Shown piece after piece: positions 21,054-32,251 of a stretch of 64,000 nucleotides of DNA. Numbering within the stretch: the stretch's first letter is position 1; the number at the start of each line of letters is the position of its first letter. The stretch covers positions 367,001 through 431,000 of the forward strand of contig JACEEZ010023743.1 in the NCBI GenBank assembly GCA_016584305.1. The letters are read 5' to 3'. A program made the translations under genes and the position numbers. This stretch comes from Chionoecetes opilio (lineage: Eukaryota; Arthropoda; Malacostraca; Decapoda; Majidae). The notes under the pieces were generated by a model. The model made no database searches. It saw only the letters and a list, made by a program, of their open reading frames with translations, and had not been told where the DNA came from.

Positions 21054-21660
21054 CGAGGAGGGTGTTCCTGGACGACGAGGAGGCCTTGAGGCTGGCGGTG
21101 GCGGCGTCCCTGGGGCTGCAGGCGCCGGCAGCCACGGGGCGGAGGGAGGGCAGCGGCACAAGCCCGAGCCCACGCAAAGCCCACGGCAAGGAAAGCCCCA
21201 TCAAGCTCCCCAACCTACGCCGGGCCTCCACCAGCCCTAAACAAGCCCTTGGCAGTGTGAAGAAGAGCCCCGATCCAGCCCCCAGAAGCCACGTAGCAAG
21301 TCCCAGCGAGACAAAACCCGGCGCCCGGAGGAAGATACTCGAGGAAAAGGAATGTGGGAAGGAAGGTAACGATGTGGAGAAGGGGAAACATGGGGAACGA
21401 AAGGAGAAGAATGAGATAAAGATGGACGTAAAGGACGAAGGAAGAGAAGGGATACGGGAGGAGGACGAAGGGAAGACTAAGACTGGAGGAGGAGGCTGTA
21501 GGAAGAGGAAGATGGAAGAGGAAGAGGAAGAAGAGGTTGTAGTGAAGGAGGTAAAGGAGAATGTTGGTCCCAGGGAAGGGGAGGGAAGAACACCACCGCT
21601 ACCGCCATCACCACCATCACCGCCAGCAAGGAAGGCTAAAAGAGCTGTGTTTCATGAGAG
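21054..21660 (+). CDS. CtIP-like gene, upstream exon with UIM-like motif (right arm)
   Basis: A 607-nt exon: acceptor GGCGTTGCAG ends at 21053 and donor GTATGG starts at 21661. Frame starts are 21056, 21059, 21062, giving about 200 codons open throughout. The first residues, RRVFLDDEEALRLAVAASLG, fit a ubiquitin-interacting motif (acidic run, L-x-x-A-x-x-x-S-L). Then follow SP-rich segments (SPSPRKAHGK, SPIKLP, SPKQALGS, KKSPDPAP), a K/E-rich region, an EEEEEEEVVVKE run and a PPSPPSPPARKAKR tail. It ends in phase 2, compatible with the Sae2-type exon. It is likely a disordered nuclear linker region. The UIM is not a known feature of CtIP, so the link rests on synteny and phase. No 5' exons exist in the window, because the palindrome axis intervenes. 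Confidence 0.55.
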
Positions 21661-21789
21661 GTATGGAGTCTACCATGTTTGTTTTGAGCTGTTTGGTGTG
21701 AGTGTGTGTTGTGTGTATTCATCTAGTGTATGTAACAGGCATGAGTACACTCGTATGGCCCATCCCATAGGCTAATTTTCTATATTCAT

Positions 21790-21985
21790 CCTAGTGGTTA
21801 GTTATGGGGTGAAACCACCACCCCGGGAGACGGGTCACAAACCCCCGGCAAACACCTCGTACCCATTCACTGCGGGTGGGGGTGGGCTCGGGTTTAAGAA
21901 GACTCTTCGCTACCGGCACGCGGGATTGAACCCGTACTTCTTCAGTTGTGAGCTGATCGGCTAACCCATACACTACGTGAGTACA
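21790..21985 (-). mobile_element. SINE 2 copy (right arm)
   Basis: Reverse-complement partner of 17422-17600, more degraded in the tRNA-like head. Confidence 0.75.
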
Positions 21986-22489
21986 TGTGTGTATTTACCC
22001 TAGTTGTGTTTTAAGGGCCTGAGCTACACTGGTGGTCCCGTCTCGTATCTACATTTATCCAGTCTTTCGTTCAAGGTGTACATTATGTTCCTATATCACC
22101 TCCTGTTAGTCCAATCAAGCTTCTACATTTCTATGAGGAAGCTGTATTCTAAATGTTGTTCAGGCATCTCCCTTTCCTAGTTGTTTTGTATGTCCTCTGT
22201 GTACGCCCTTCTCCTGTTTCCGAGTCAGTAGTCTATCATTGTCTGTTTCTTTGTGTGTCTATCTACTGTAGTCAATAAATACTTTATAAATTTTAGAAAT
22301 AACTTTTAATTTACTTTAGTAATAACTTTAATTTACTTTATTAAAAATTTAATTACTAGTAATAACTGTAATTTTCTCACCCAGTTTGTAATTTGTTAGA
22401 CATTGGATTTTATCCTGTATTCATTTAAAATCTACCCTCATTTACCCCATCCGTCTACGAATGTCGTACACGGGTGACTCCCTGTACAT

Positions 22490-23640
22490 CGGTATTGTCG
22501 TTTGTGACATCCCTTCCCCCCAACTTATAGACATCCTCTGTTTATGTGAAAATAAGCACGCTACCTGTGAGGAGCACTTTTTTTCCACTTTCTGCCATAT
22601 TCGCGTTCCACTGATACCCCAACACCCCTTTTCAATGTATGTGTCAAGTTGGTCAACACTTACTCCTGACATCATTGTTCGTCTTCACCTCCTCTTTTCT
22701 CTCTTTTCCTTTCTTTTAACCCTATGTCGTTTGTTTGCTCAGTCCTTCGCATCTGCTAGTCCTCTCAAACTCTTTGGGGATTGTTGACCAATATATAAAT
22801 CAAACCTATCTTTACACACCATATACTAGGAATGTACGTTCTAGTTTGTGACAGACTATTCTGTCCATGTAACACACTATATTGTACACTCTAGTTACTA
22901 TCACTACTTCTTAGTATATCCCTATACCCGTGTTCAACTATCTTAGACATTTTATATATTTCCTAGTTTTATCTGTCGTGAAGATCCTTCGTCCTTTAAT
23001 ACATATTCAACCCCTGTGTGTTTGATAATTTTTCATATGTGATTTTTAATCTCCATGACACACCACTTCTTTATTTTACGTTCACCTACTAACATCATAC
23101 ACTTCCACCGCTTTCCACCAGATGTGATATAATCGAACTTTTTTATCTGTAATACTTTATCACCTTCGTTGAATTATGTATTTGATTACGCGCAATTGTC
23201 TACGTACTACGTGATGTTATCATCCACTATAATCAGACCACTACTGGAACATACTCTGACCTTTTGCACACCGACTTTCACACGTATCTGTGTCTTTTTT
23301 TATGTGACTTGCCTCTACGTGTTTTGTCTTGAGTCAACTCTTTAGTTATGTTTCTTATGTGGATACGTCCTGTTATAATAGAGAGAAAAACAATGAAGGA
23401 TATGTAGTGTAAGCAAAATCTTGGTGTATGAACTAAATATTATAAAATACAAGAGAGCAGCTGGAGACAGATACACACACATGGGACAGCAACTGGCATT
23501 GCGAGAAGTCACACTAAAATCAACCGCCAAGGGTACAGTGTATTGTTGATGAATACATGTTTTACAGATATATCAGGCTTGTACTATAACTATAAATTAA
23601 TAATAATATAGTAGAGATAAGAAGGTAATCATTTCCTTTA
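22490..23640. other. AT-rich non-genic DNA, weakly shared with the left arm
   Basis: Most of this stretch has no visible counterpart in the left arm (only about 23560-23640 aligns with about 16180-16260). No coding domain is recognised. A right-arm insertion or strong divergence is likely. Confidence 0.45.
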
Positions 23641-23930
23641 AGTATGTATTATGATGATGATATAATGAGTTGACGGAGGATAAAGGCCATTATATTGTTA
23701 TCCAGTAAACTGATATAGTATAGGACCAAATTTTCATCAAACCTGGATTTAAAAATGCCAGCGACCCCTGGCTTTAGGAGTACGGTGCTTGGTATTGAAA
23801 GAAAGGGACTGGATAAATGTAGATACGGAGACGGGACCACACGAGTGTAGCTCAGGCCCTGTAAAACACAACTAGGTAATACACACACTATTCTCCTTCC
23901 TCTCACCCTACCTCCCTTTGGACTTGACAG

Positions 23931-24105
23931 TCTGAATCTGCCTACCGGGCGGGTCCGTGCCTCAGTAGCAACCAGGGGGATGGTGGTGATGGAGAAGGAT
24001 GCCAGGAAGCAGCTGAGAGGGCTCGGCCGTGCAAGCAGCTCATCAGTCCTGCAGTGTCAGGAATTCTATGAGAAGGGGGAAGCTCTCCACGCAGGAAGTT
24101 CAGAG
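23931..24105 (+). pseudogene. RBBP8: Broken CtIP-like Sae2-type exon (right arm)
   Basis: Counterpart of 15761-15917. The acceptor GACTTGACAG is kept, but several indels (including an extra ~19 bp near 24045) and a lost donor GT destroy the frame. CAGGAATTCTATGAGAA and GGATGCCAGGAAGCAGCTG remain identical to the left copy. Either this arm's gene copy has decayed or the consensus sequence is poor here. Confidence 0.6.
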
Positions 24106-24221
24106 TAGTGGCTCTGTGTGTGTGGTGTTGTTGTTTGATTGTGATTATACTTTTATCTCTTGTGACTTCTTCTCTCTCTCTCTCATCTTCTCTTCTCTCT
24201 CCTCTCTCTCTCTCACGGTAG

Positions 24222-24477
24222 GTGCTATGACCTTCCAGGGGTGAGATGTCAGGACCTGGAGGTTCACTTGAGGGCTGTGCCTGTGAGGGTTGTCCCTGCA
24301 ACCGTGGTGGCGCAGACAGGGATTTTTAAAGTGACGCCTGTGATTAGAGGCTCATGCCGTCCCCTTGTGCCTCCATTGCACTTGCCATTGAAGGTAGAGT
24401 TAATGGGAGCCATGTGGGGCGGTTACAGGCCACTCGTTGGTTGCCGAAAGATGTTTGGCACCTGGCGGGATCATATA
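24222..24477 (-). mobile_element. SINE 1 body, split by insertion (right arm)
   Basis: 3' portion of the SINE whose head lies at about 26165-26225; the insertion point follows GATCCCGCCAGGTGCC on the SINE strand. Confidence 0.75.
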
Positions 24478-24898
24478 TAATATATTATATTATACATGTA
24501 CATAACTGTGGTTTTTACTATACGGGTACACACAAACACACACATTGTAGACATATATATATATATATATATATCTATATATATATATATATATATATAT
24601 ACTATAGTATACAATGTGTGCGTGTTGTGTGTGTTACCCGTATAGTATAAAAACCAGTATGTACATGTGTATATGTATAATATATATATTATATATATAT
24701 ATAATTTCTATATTCACTGTATATATATATAATATAAATATATATATATACAATATATTTATATCATATATATATAATATATAGTATAGATACATACAAT
24801 ATATATAAATATAAAATATCATATATATATATATATATATGCTCTAGATACATACATATATTATATACATATAAATATAATATATTATATATATCTAT

Positions 24899-24929
<31 letters not shown>

Positions 24930-26165
24930 ATGATTTTCTTATTTGGTACATCTTATGTTCAGGGGACAAAGACACTCTTCTACTTGGGTTGTTTATGCGC
25001 AACGTTTGCCAGGCACTTGGCACATCAGGCAAAAATAGGTTTTAAAAATTAATATATTGTAATGCAACAAAGCGAACATCTAAAAAATAATTCAAGAAAC
25101 AATAAAATATTCCATATTATCTTAAAAATTACTAACTATAAATAAAATATAATTTGTACTTAAGGGATTGGTGTGTATATGCTGTCTGAGTGGTAGAGGA
25201 CTGAATGAACACTAGTTTCGTCGGGTAACATTTCAGCTGTGTGGGGGGCGATCGAACGACGAGTCCGGGCAAGCGAAACAGTGATAGTCATTTGAGTATA
25301 TGTAGTTGGTGTGAATGACTTTGGTTATAAGCTCAGGGGACAAATGCTTGATGTGTATAGCTTCAATAATTAGTGTCACTAGTGTATTGTGCCTTGGAAG
25401 GATACTAAAAGTCATTCATAGAAAAGGGTGATCTAAATCATGTGAGTGTGAAGCGGATTGCAGATTGCGAAGGTGAAGAAATGGGGCGACCAGTACGGCA
25501 GAAACCCCTTATGCTCAGAAAGCCTAGGCGTTAGATTCCTGTCGTCTCGCGACGTATCTAGCGTTAAGCTAGAAACATGTTGAATTCGTAAATATGTTAG
25601 AAATAAGGGCTTTAGGTATAGAGTCTTTATATTTGAAATGAGTTCTAAGGTAAAAGAATTAGTAAAAATAAAATTTAAATTTGAGTTAGGAAGATGTGAC
25701 TTAGTAGATCATTGAGTTTTTTCCGAATGTGTAACTGAGATGGCCGTAAAATGGGAGTTTAACATAGTGCCAAGTTGCCTTGGCGAAAACGTTGCGCAAT
25801 AAACAACCCCAAGTATGACGAGTGTCTTTGTAACCCTGAAACATCAAATATATATATATATATATATCTATATATATATAATATAATTATATATATATAA
25901 TATATATATAATATAATATATATATATATTTATATAATAATATAGGATATACTATATATATATATATATATATAGATAATATACTTATATATATATGTAT
26001 ATGTGTGTATACAGTGTGTGGTGCCGTTGTGTGTAAGTAAGTACAGTAAGTACAAGTTTATTTGCTAATAATAAGACAATGTTGTAATATATACAAATTG
26101 ATTAAACATAGCCACGGTCCGTCGAGCCGAAGCTCCATGACGGACATGTATTGTTACTGTATTGT
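24478..26165. mobile_element. 1.7-kb right-arm-only insertion in SINE 1
   Basis: Contents: a LINE 3' UTR with simple (CTTA)n-type tail on the minus strand (26030-26165, similar to 2030-2150), long (TA)n tracts (24545-24930, 25848-26000) and, between them, a TIR element (24958-25842). The left arm has the SINE uninterrupted. It looks like a LINE insertion that later acquired nested elements and TA expansion. Confidence 0.7.
24958..25842. mobile_element. TIR element within (TA)n
   Basis: Inverted ends of about 55 bp share CAAAGACACTC, ACTTGGG and GTTGTTTAT followed by GCGCAACGTTT. It is embedded in TA repeats, so a TA duplication cannot be proven. No coding region is seen. Confidence 0.7.
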
Positions 26166-26225
26166 CGCAAACTCTATACATGAGCTGCACTTCCAAAACA
26201 CTAACCACTCGGCCACGCCTCCTTA

Positions 26226-26812
26226 AATACCTGGATTACCTTATTTGTTCAACTAAATATTACCTTCTATATTAAACTCAATAGTACAAATAAGTTAGGT
26301 AATATTAGAGGTTATAATAATGTACTTTATAGAAGTCATCTAATTTTATTGTGTATCATAATTTTTCTCATATTGCATTGCACTGATAACTAGGATAGCA
26401 TTACTTCTTTTACCTCCTAGAGGATGGAGAAGGGGTGATATTACATCATAAAACACAACACTGTCACCCGTTGCAGTCAAACAGAAAAAGGTTCGCTAAA
26501 TAAAGTTTAGATGGTCTTGTATTCTGCTCTTAACACTGCTCCTCTTCCCCCCCGTTTCTGTCGTAGCTTGACTACATCACTAGACATTGAGGTTGAAGGG
26601 AGGTATGATATCGTGTGTAGATGGGTAAACCTGAGTGTTCTGTAGCTATTGTCCTATGCTATTAGGTTCATGTAGATAGTGTGGGAGATGGTCTTTGTTA
26701 TTTTCAGGTTTTTAATGATGTGATACTCCAGGTTTGTGGGGCCAAGGCGTTAAGAAAAAGCTCATTAAATGAGAAGACAAACAAATAGAAAGATAAAATT
26801 AGAAAGATAAAA
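26226..26812. other. Non-genic, empty target of the left-arm Tc1 element
   Basis: Mirror of 13362-13836 and 15255-15344. The uninterrupted GGTTATAATAATG at about 26311 is the pre-insertion site of the Tc1/mariner element. Confidence 0.65.
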
Positions 26813-27110
26813 CAGTAAACCCTCTATAATTCGAAACCAGTTCTTTCGAAAAACTCGCATTACTTCGACCTGTTCAGGTCCAGCTCAAAAAATTTCTACA
26901 ACTTTCCATATATCCAAACTGCAATGTTTGAAAATGTGCGCTTACTGCGCCAACACCTGTCAGAGTTTTTCTGCGCATCTTCCACACTTCTCTGGCCATC
27001 CACTTTGTTCTCAGCCTCCACATCGCCTCCAACACATTAAGCACCTCAAGCACTGAAGACCTTACCTTACAAACCCCAAGGAGTGACACAATGCCAGGCT
27101 GCAGATTTCA
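26813..27110 (-). pseudogene. pogo/Tigger-type 3' end (right arm)
   Basis: Partner of 13040-13361. The minus-strand remnant again reads SSVLEVLNVLEAMWRL, then is frameshifted. Terminus CAGTAAACCCTCTATAATTC. Confidence 0.5.
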
Positions 27111-28107
27111 ATAGCGTCACCCACCCCACCCCTCGCAGCCTCCCTACTGAATAGATAGCTTAACGCTTCACAATTTGACATTGCTAACCAAAATAGCAGC
27201 TGCCTAAATTCATTCTCTGGCAGTCTTATTGTGGCAGAATAAAAATATGATGGACTGGATTTAACGCACAAAAAAGTTATAGCACAGGAAATGAAATATG
27301 AGGGAGACAAGAAGAGAGCTTTTCTTTTCACACTTTTGTTTTAACCATGAATCATTTCTGTAGGGCACACAAGATGGCAACTACAGTGTGAATTGCACCT
27401 CCTGGACTTCGTGAGTTGGGGCCCGGGGATAGATGAGGCATACCCATGGGGATGCTACGTCCACTACGGCCTGACGTGGAAGCTTTGACCCTACTGAAAT
27501 GCACCCCAGAGCAGAACTTGCCTGAAGAGCTTATCAAGTGACACGTGAGCGGCCTCATGTGTTGACCAGTTAGTACCAAGTACACCTTACGAGAATTTCG
27601 CTTCGTTCTTTATTCCAAGGCATAGCGCCTAAACTTGAGGGATCGAGAAACAATCGGGTATTTGGGAAGAAAACCTGTAAAAATGACTTATTAGTCCACG
27701 GTGTCAGAGGCGTATTAGTACCATATTTTACGGCGGTCATAAGACGCCACATATTTCCCCCAAAAAAATACCCTGAAAAATACTAATTGGTCTTCAAGAC
27801 GAAGATGTTGTAGTACTTCCTCATGACTCAAGATAACTCAGTAGTTACCTTACCTAGTTACAAGTATTTCAAAAATACCATAAGACATTCAAATTCAACT
27901 ACGTAATCAGTCCTCACGCTGGTAGGCTAATTACCCCTTTTGGACGGCAGATTGCCCGCGATTGCTACCATCTATCGTCTGCTAGGTGAGGTATCATTTA
28001 CCACCAGGCTGTCCCCACATATCCACAAGCTCTTTTCAGTCCACTGGAAAAATTAATCACCCCATGGGCCAAATTTCATCAAAACGATTTACTAAGACAT
28101 GTACATA
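27111..28107. other. Non-genic, mirrored part of the 6931-12663 element and its flank
   Basis: Contains the degenerate terminus (about 27580, TTACGAGAATTTCGC) of the large TIR element and spacer DNA shared with 12180-13030. No gene seen. Confidence 0.5.
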
Positions 28108-28875
28108 CAGTAAAAACCACTTATAACTCAGGCACTGTATAACTCTGAATTTGAATATACATCTGGCAAGGCAAAGACAAAGGTGTTTTTTTTTTTTTTT
28201 ATATATATTTTTTTTTTATATACATCTATGACCTAGTCCTGTAGGCAGTAGACCTCCAGGGATCAGAGGGTAGGCCTGGAGGCTCACTTGCAGGAGTCGT
28301 GATGGTTGGCACATCGCACGTGGTGGCGCAGGCAGGATTTTTAGTGACGCCTAGTGAAAGAAAGAGGCTCATGCCGCCCCCTGTGTCTATCTGATGAACT
28401 CGCAGTCGAAGTTAGAGTTAAGGGCCGAGCACGTTGTGCGGCTATTACTGAGGCCACTCGACGGGCAGAAAGATTTAAGGGCATTTATGGGTCTCACTCG
28501 GGGATATCGAACTCGTCTTCGAGAACGACACCCTGAAGTTGACATAACCCACTCTGCTACCGCCTCTCCTAAACTGCTCTTCTTGGTTTTCACTCGGCAT
28601 ATCCATGCCCTCACAGGCCTCTTGCCGTGAACATGTAAACAGAAAGTCTGCAAATAAAAAATACTGTATCTCGGCATATTGCTGTTATAACAATGCATCT
28701 CTTTGCGATACACTCGGCATATCCTCAGTCGCTAAAGTCAGTAGTGTTTATGTCCTTTTGACCTTTCCTGCAGGTCTCAGGCTCTTCAATTTCATTCCCT
28801 TAGCCGCTGGAGACACCACATGTGTGAGGAGTGACATCTGAAATAAGTACTGTATGATGTTCGTGACTGTATTTA

Positions 28876-28907
<32 letters not shown>

Positions 28908-28999
28908 CCCCCCCCCCATATCAGAAGGAGGAGCATCTGGAAATAATTCGGCTAGGGCAGAAGAGCCCCTATTGTGTCCCGATTATAAGGGTTGTACTG
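28108..28999. mobile_element. TA-flanked pogo-like element (right arm, 892 bp)
   Basis: Right-arm version of 7999-12174 without the 3.3-kb nested insertion. Contains SINE 1 on the minus strand (28231-28575) and a T-rich tract (28880-28908) marking the empty target. Confidence 0.75.
28231..28575 (-). mobile_element. SINE 1 copy (right arm)
   Basis: Reverse partner of 11731-12060, with head CCACTCTGCTACCGCCTCTC on the plus strand and the usual body motifs. Confidence 0.75.
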
Positions 29000-30144
29000 A
29001 CTATCAACATACAAGCTAAAAGGTTATACGATACGCCAAAGAAATGGAAACAGACCAACAAGAAAGACACTTTTGGAATCACGAGGGAGAAGCGGTGGAA
29101 GCCGAGTGGTCCACGCACAAGCACATGGGTGGCGGACTGCCGCAGACGACGGGCCGTGTGGTGAGTAAACAAAGGACATTACCTCCCCGCTTAAAAACGC
29201 GGTACAAACGCGCACTTATAATCTCCTTTTTTGAGGGCTGGGAAAAGTGATGATAGTGGTCATCTAGTCAGCCTATGTCATCTAGGATGTTGGGACTCTG
29301 GATCTATTCCTGTACATGAAAAATGTAAGGAAAATAGGAATATAGATCCAACTAACCTACCGCGGGCACAAATGGAAGGACATCACGTACGCTTATGGTG
29401 AGATTCCTCCAGGCTTATATGCCAGTGATATTAGCACCACTTTACCTTGTGAGCTGAAAAGAACAATCAGTTACCCATAGTCTAACAAGTATCTAAAGAT
29501 AGTCAAGTCGCACTGCAAGTTTAGTACACAGCTTTAAGCCACTGCAACAACGTAAGTAATAATTAATGGGCTGTGGCTAACTACTGTGTGCGTGAGAGGA
29601 AAACACGGGAATGTGGTGTGCGGGAGAGAGGAGGGACTCAGTCGGAGGAGAGACTCGACAGTGCTCTACACAATCAGTGAGTATGAGGAGTGACGCTAAG
29701 CGCTTGCTTATACCCGATTGATGATGATATTTATTTAGTTAACGCTAATTTATGCATGGTGCTAATTCATTTATCAGAAAACGAAATATATCAATGGAAA
29801 GCTAATCCAATTTTGCTTCTACTAATGCAGCCCATTAACTCTTACAAAAATCCTGCTTGCGCCACCACGGGCGAGGGCCAACCATTACAGCCCTCGAGTA
29901 CAGGGCCTACCATCCCACCCCTGGAGGTCACTGCCAAACGGCGCTATAGGCACCAAAAAAAAAAAAAAAAAAGTGTACGAAGCAGCGCGAAACTCTGGGA
30001 GATAACGCGCGAAAGTCGGGATGGTAAGAATTTAGGACTCAGCGCAAAACTCGACGATCGCGAAACTCGCATAACGTGAAACTCGGGAGGGTAGTGTACT
30101 GTATTTCAAGACTTCAGTATCAGCCATGTTTTAGTGAGTACAGG
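29000..30144. other. Non-genic mirrored DNA with SINE 1 fragment
   Basis: Mirror of 6883-7998. Holds a SINE 1 fragment (29836-29955, +) and the terminus of the large TIR element (to 30101). Short frames have no recognisable product. Confidence 0.55.
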
Positions 30145-30666
30145 CAGAGCTGGGCAGTATTTAAATACAATTGTATTTAAATAAGTATTTAAATACATTT
30201 GTGTATTTAGAAATGTATTTATAAATACATTGGTTGTCATGTATTTAAATACAGTATTTAAATACATTTATGAGTATTTAAATACATTGTATTTAAATAC
30301 ATTTAATATAAAAAATTTAATACTTTTTTTATCAGTTAATTTGGCCATAAACCCGCCCCACTATCTGGCAACCTTGATGTTACAGTGAACCAGGGTTTCC
30401 ACTGGCAAGGAAATGTCCTGATTTTAAGGAAATTTAGGCCTGAGAAGGAAATTTCTAAGGAAACCCAAAATCTAAGGAAATCCTAAGGAAATCCATTTTT
30501 TTCGGACATGTTAAAATGTGTGTGTATTTAAAATATATTTACAAATGTATTTAGTATTTAGTATTTAAATACATTCGTAAAATGTATTTAGTATTTAGTA
30601 TTTAAATACATTTTTCCCATGTATTTAGTATTTAAATACATTCAATGTATTTAGTGCCCAGCTCTG
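30145..30666. mobile_element. hAT-type MITE (right arm)
   Basis: Partner of 6321-6882 with the same CAGAGCTGGGCA ends; flanking AGTACAGG / AGTACAAG are the slightly diverged 8-bp duplication. Confidence 0.85.
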
Positions 30667-30943
30667 AGTACAAGTACTACAATCTTTGCTGTTTTGGCAT
30701 GTTTTAGTGAGTTTTTATTATGTGTAGGGGCTAAATAGAAGTAAGCATTGGCTAATTCGGACTAGTTTTTTTTTTTTCTTTCCCATCACAATTTTTGAAT
30801 GAGGCTAATTCACCCATGTCTTCACCCATGGCGAATTCATCAAAACGATTACTAATACTATCGCATACAAGCTAAAAGTTATACGATACACCAAAAGAAT
30901 TGGGAACAGAGCAACAGAAAGACACTTTGGACCACCGTTGGGA

Positions 30944-31080
30944 GAGGCGTTGGCCGAGTGGTTAGCGTTTTGGAGTGGTGAGCTCAATGTCCCGAGTTCG
31001 AATCCTGCCGGGGCAACTCTTTGGGTACTCCGTAGTGTAGGGGTAGCACGCTCAGCTCACAACCGAGAAGTCCCGTGTTT
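30944..31080 (+). mobile_element. Composite SINE with two tRNA-like heads (right arm)
   Basis: Partner of 5905-6050: GTTGGCCGAGTGGTTAGCG with B-box GAGTTCGAATCC, then GTAGTGTAGGGGTAGCACGC. Confidence 0.7.
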
Positions 31081-31097
31081 GATCCCCAATCAATCAA

Positions 31098-31867
31098 TCA
31101 ATCATTGGGGGCATACGCCGAGGGGCGCGTCGCCTCACCCACCCTACGACGCCACTCCCGGGGGTCACCACGCGCGAGCCCCCTTGCAGGCTCCTTTCCC
31201 ATACCAAGCAGCTCTCGACAAGAAACATCAACTTGCCCTAGCCACGAGCCTTGTGGGCGCCCCCTTGGCCTCCTCCACGCCGGATTGTCTCTTACAGATA
31301 CAACCCGATGTGAAGGATCGGTTTCAGGGTAGCGTGCCACATGCCCATATAGCCGAAGTTGGCGCTAACGGACTATGCAGGTAATGGGCCTCGATTCAGT
31401 CTCACGGTGCAATCGCTGATTTGACACGTAATCATCCCAGCGATACCCCATGATTCTGCGAAGACACTTATTACCAAAGGCATCGATTCGTCTCTTCAAG
31501 TCGCTATTTAGCGTCCATGTCTCACAACCATAAAGTAAGACAGGGATCACAAGTGACTTGAAGATCCGGATCTTTGTCCTCCTGCACAGGTACCGACAAC
31601 GCCAAATACTCCCGCTGAGCGAGTCCATAACACCGTGGGCTATGCCAATCCGCCGTAAGACTTCTTGACGTGACCCACCGTCATTATGAACTGCGCTACC
31701 AAGGTATGTAAAACTTTCCAAGATCTCAAGTCCTCGTCGCACGCATAAACAGACTGTACTGCTTCATCTAGTAAGTCTCCATACACCTGGACCTTGGTCT
31801 TGAGCCAGGAGACCTCAAGTCCCAAAGGCTTCGCCTCCTCGTGCAGCGCCTCGAGAGCCATCACCAA
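31098..31867 (-). pseudogene. RTE-like LINE C-terminal fragment (right arm, frameshifted)
   Basis: Partner of 5118-5888, read from 31867 down. The same motifs occur (LLYGCETWTLN, LRRIMGYRWDDYV, RLYGHVARYP) but the frame is broken by single-base changes around 31730 and 31350. Tail (AATC)n at 31082-31104. Confidence 0.82.
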
Positions 31868-32247
31868 CTAATGTAATGTTCCATGGGCATACCTGAGGAC
31901 CGACAGACCGCTACACTACCCTGGGCCCACTTATGAATCCCGTCAGGGGAATCTTTTCACAGACGCACTGACAAGGTAACAATCACAATTCGGGGAATAA
32001 ATCTTATTTCCCATTACAATATATATTGATCTTGGTAAGACTCGAACCCACACTGTATAGACTTCGCCTTTCAACGAAACCACAGTCAGCGACAGTACCG
32101 ATTAGACCAAACTGATATATCCGCTTGGTCAGGTACTCTCAGTCGTCTGAGTACTTTCTCGCATTACAATAGTTAAATATAAGCTTATAATATATCCACG
32201 ACAACATCGGAACGAGAATTTCAGTAGACGAGAGTACCGGGTACCCT
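31868..32247. other. Non-genic, empty site for the left-arm 4207-4961 element
   Basis: Mirror of 3980-4206 and 4962-5117. The uninterrupted TTACAATATATATTGATC near 32018 is the empty target. It includes the tRNA-like segment. Confidence 0.6.
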
Positions 32248-32251
32248 CCAC

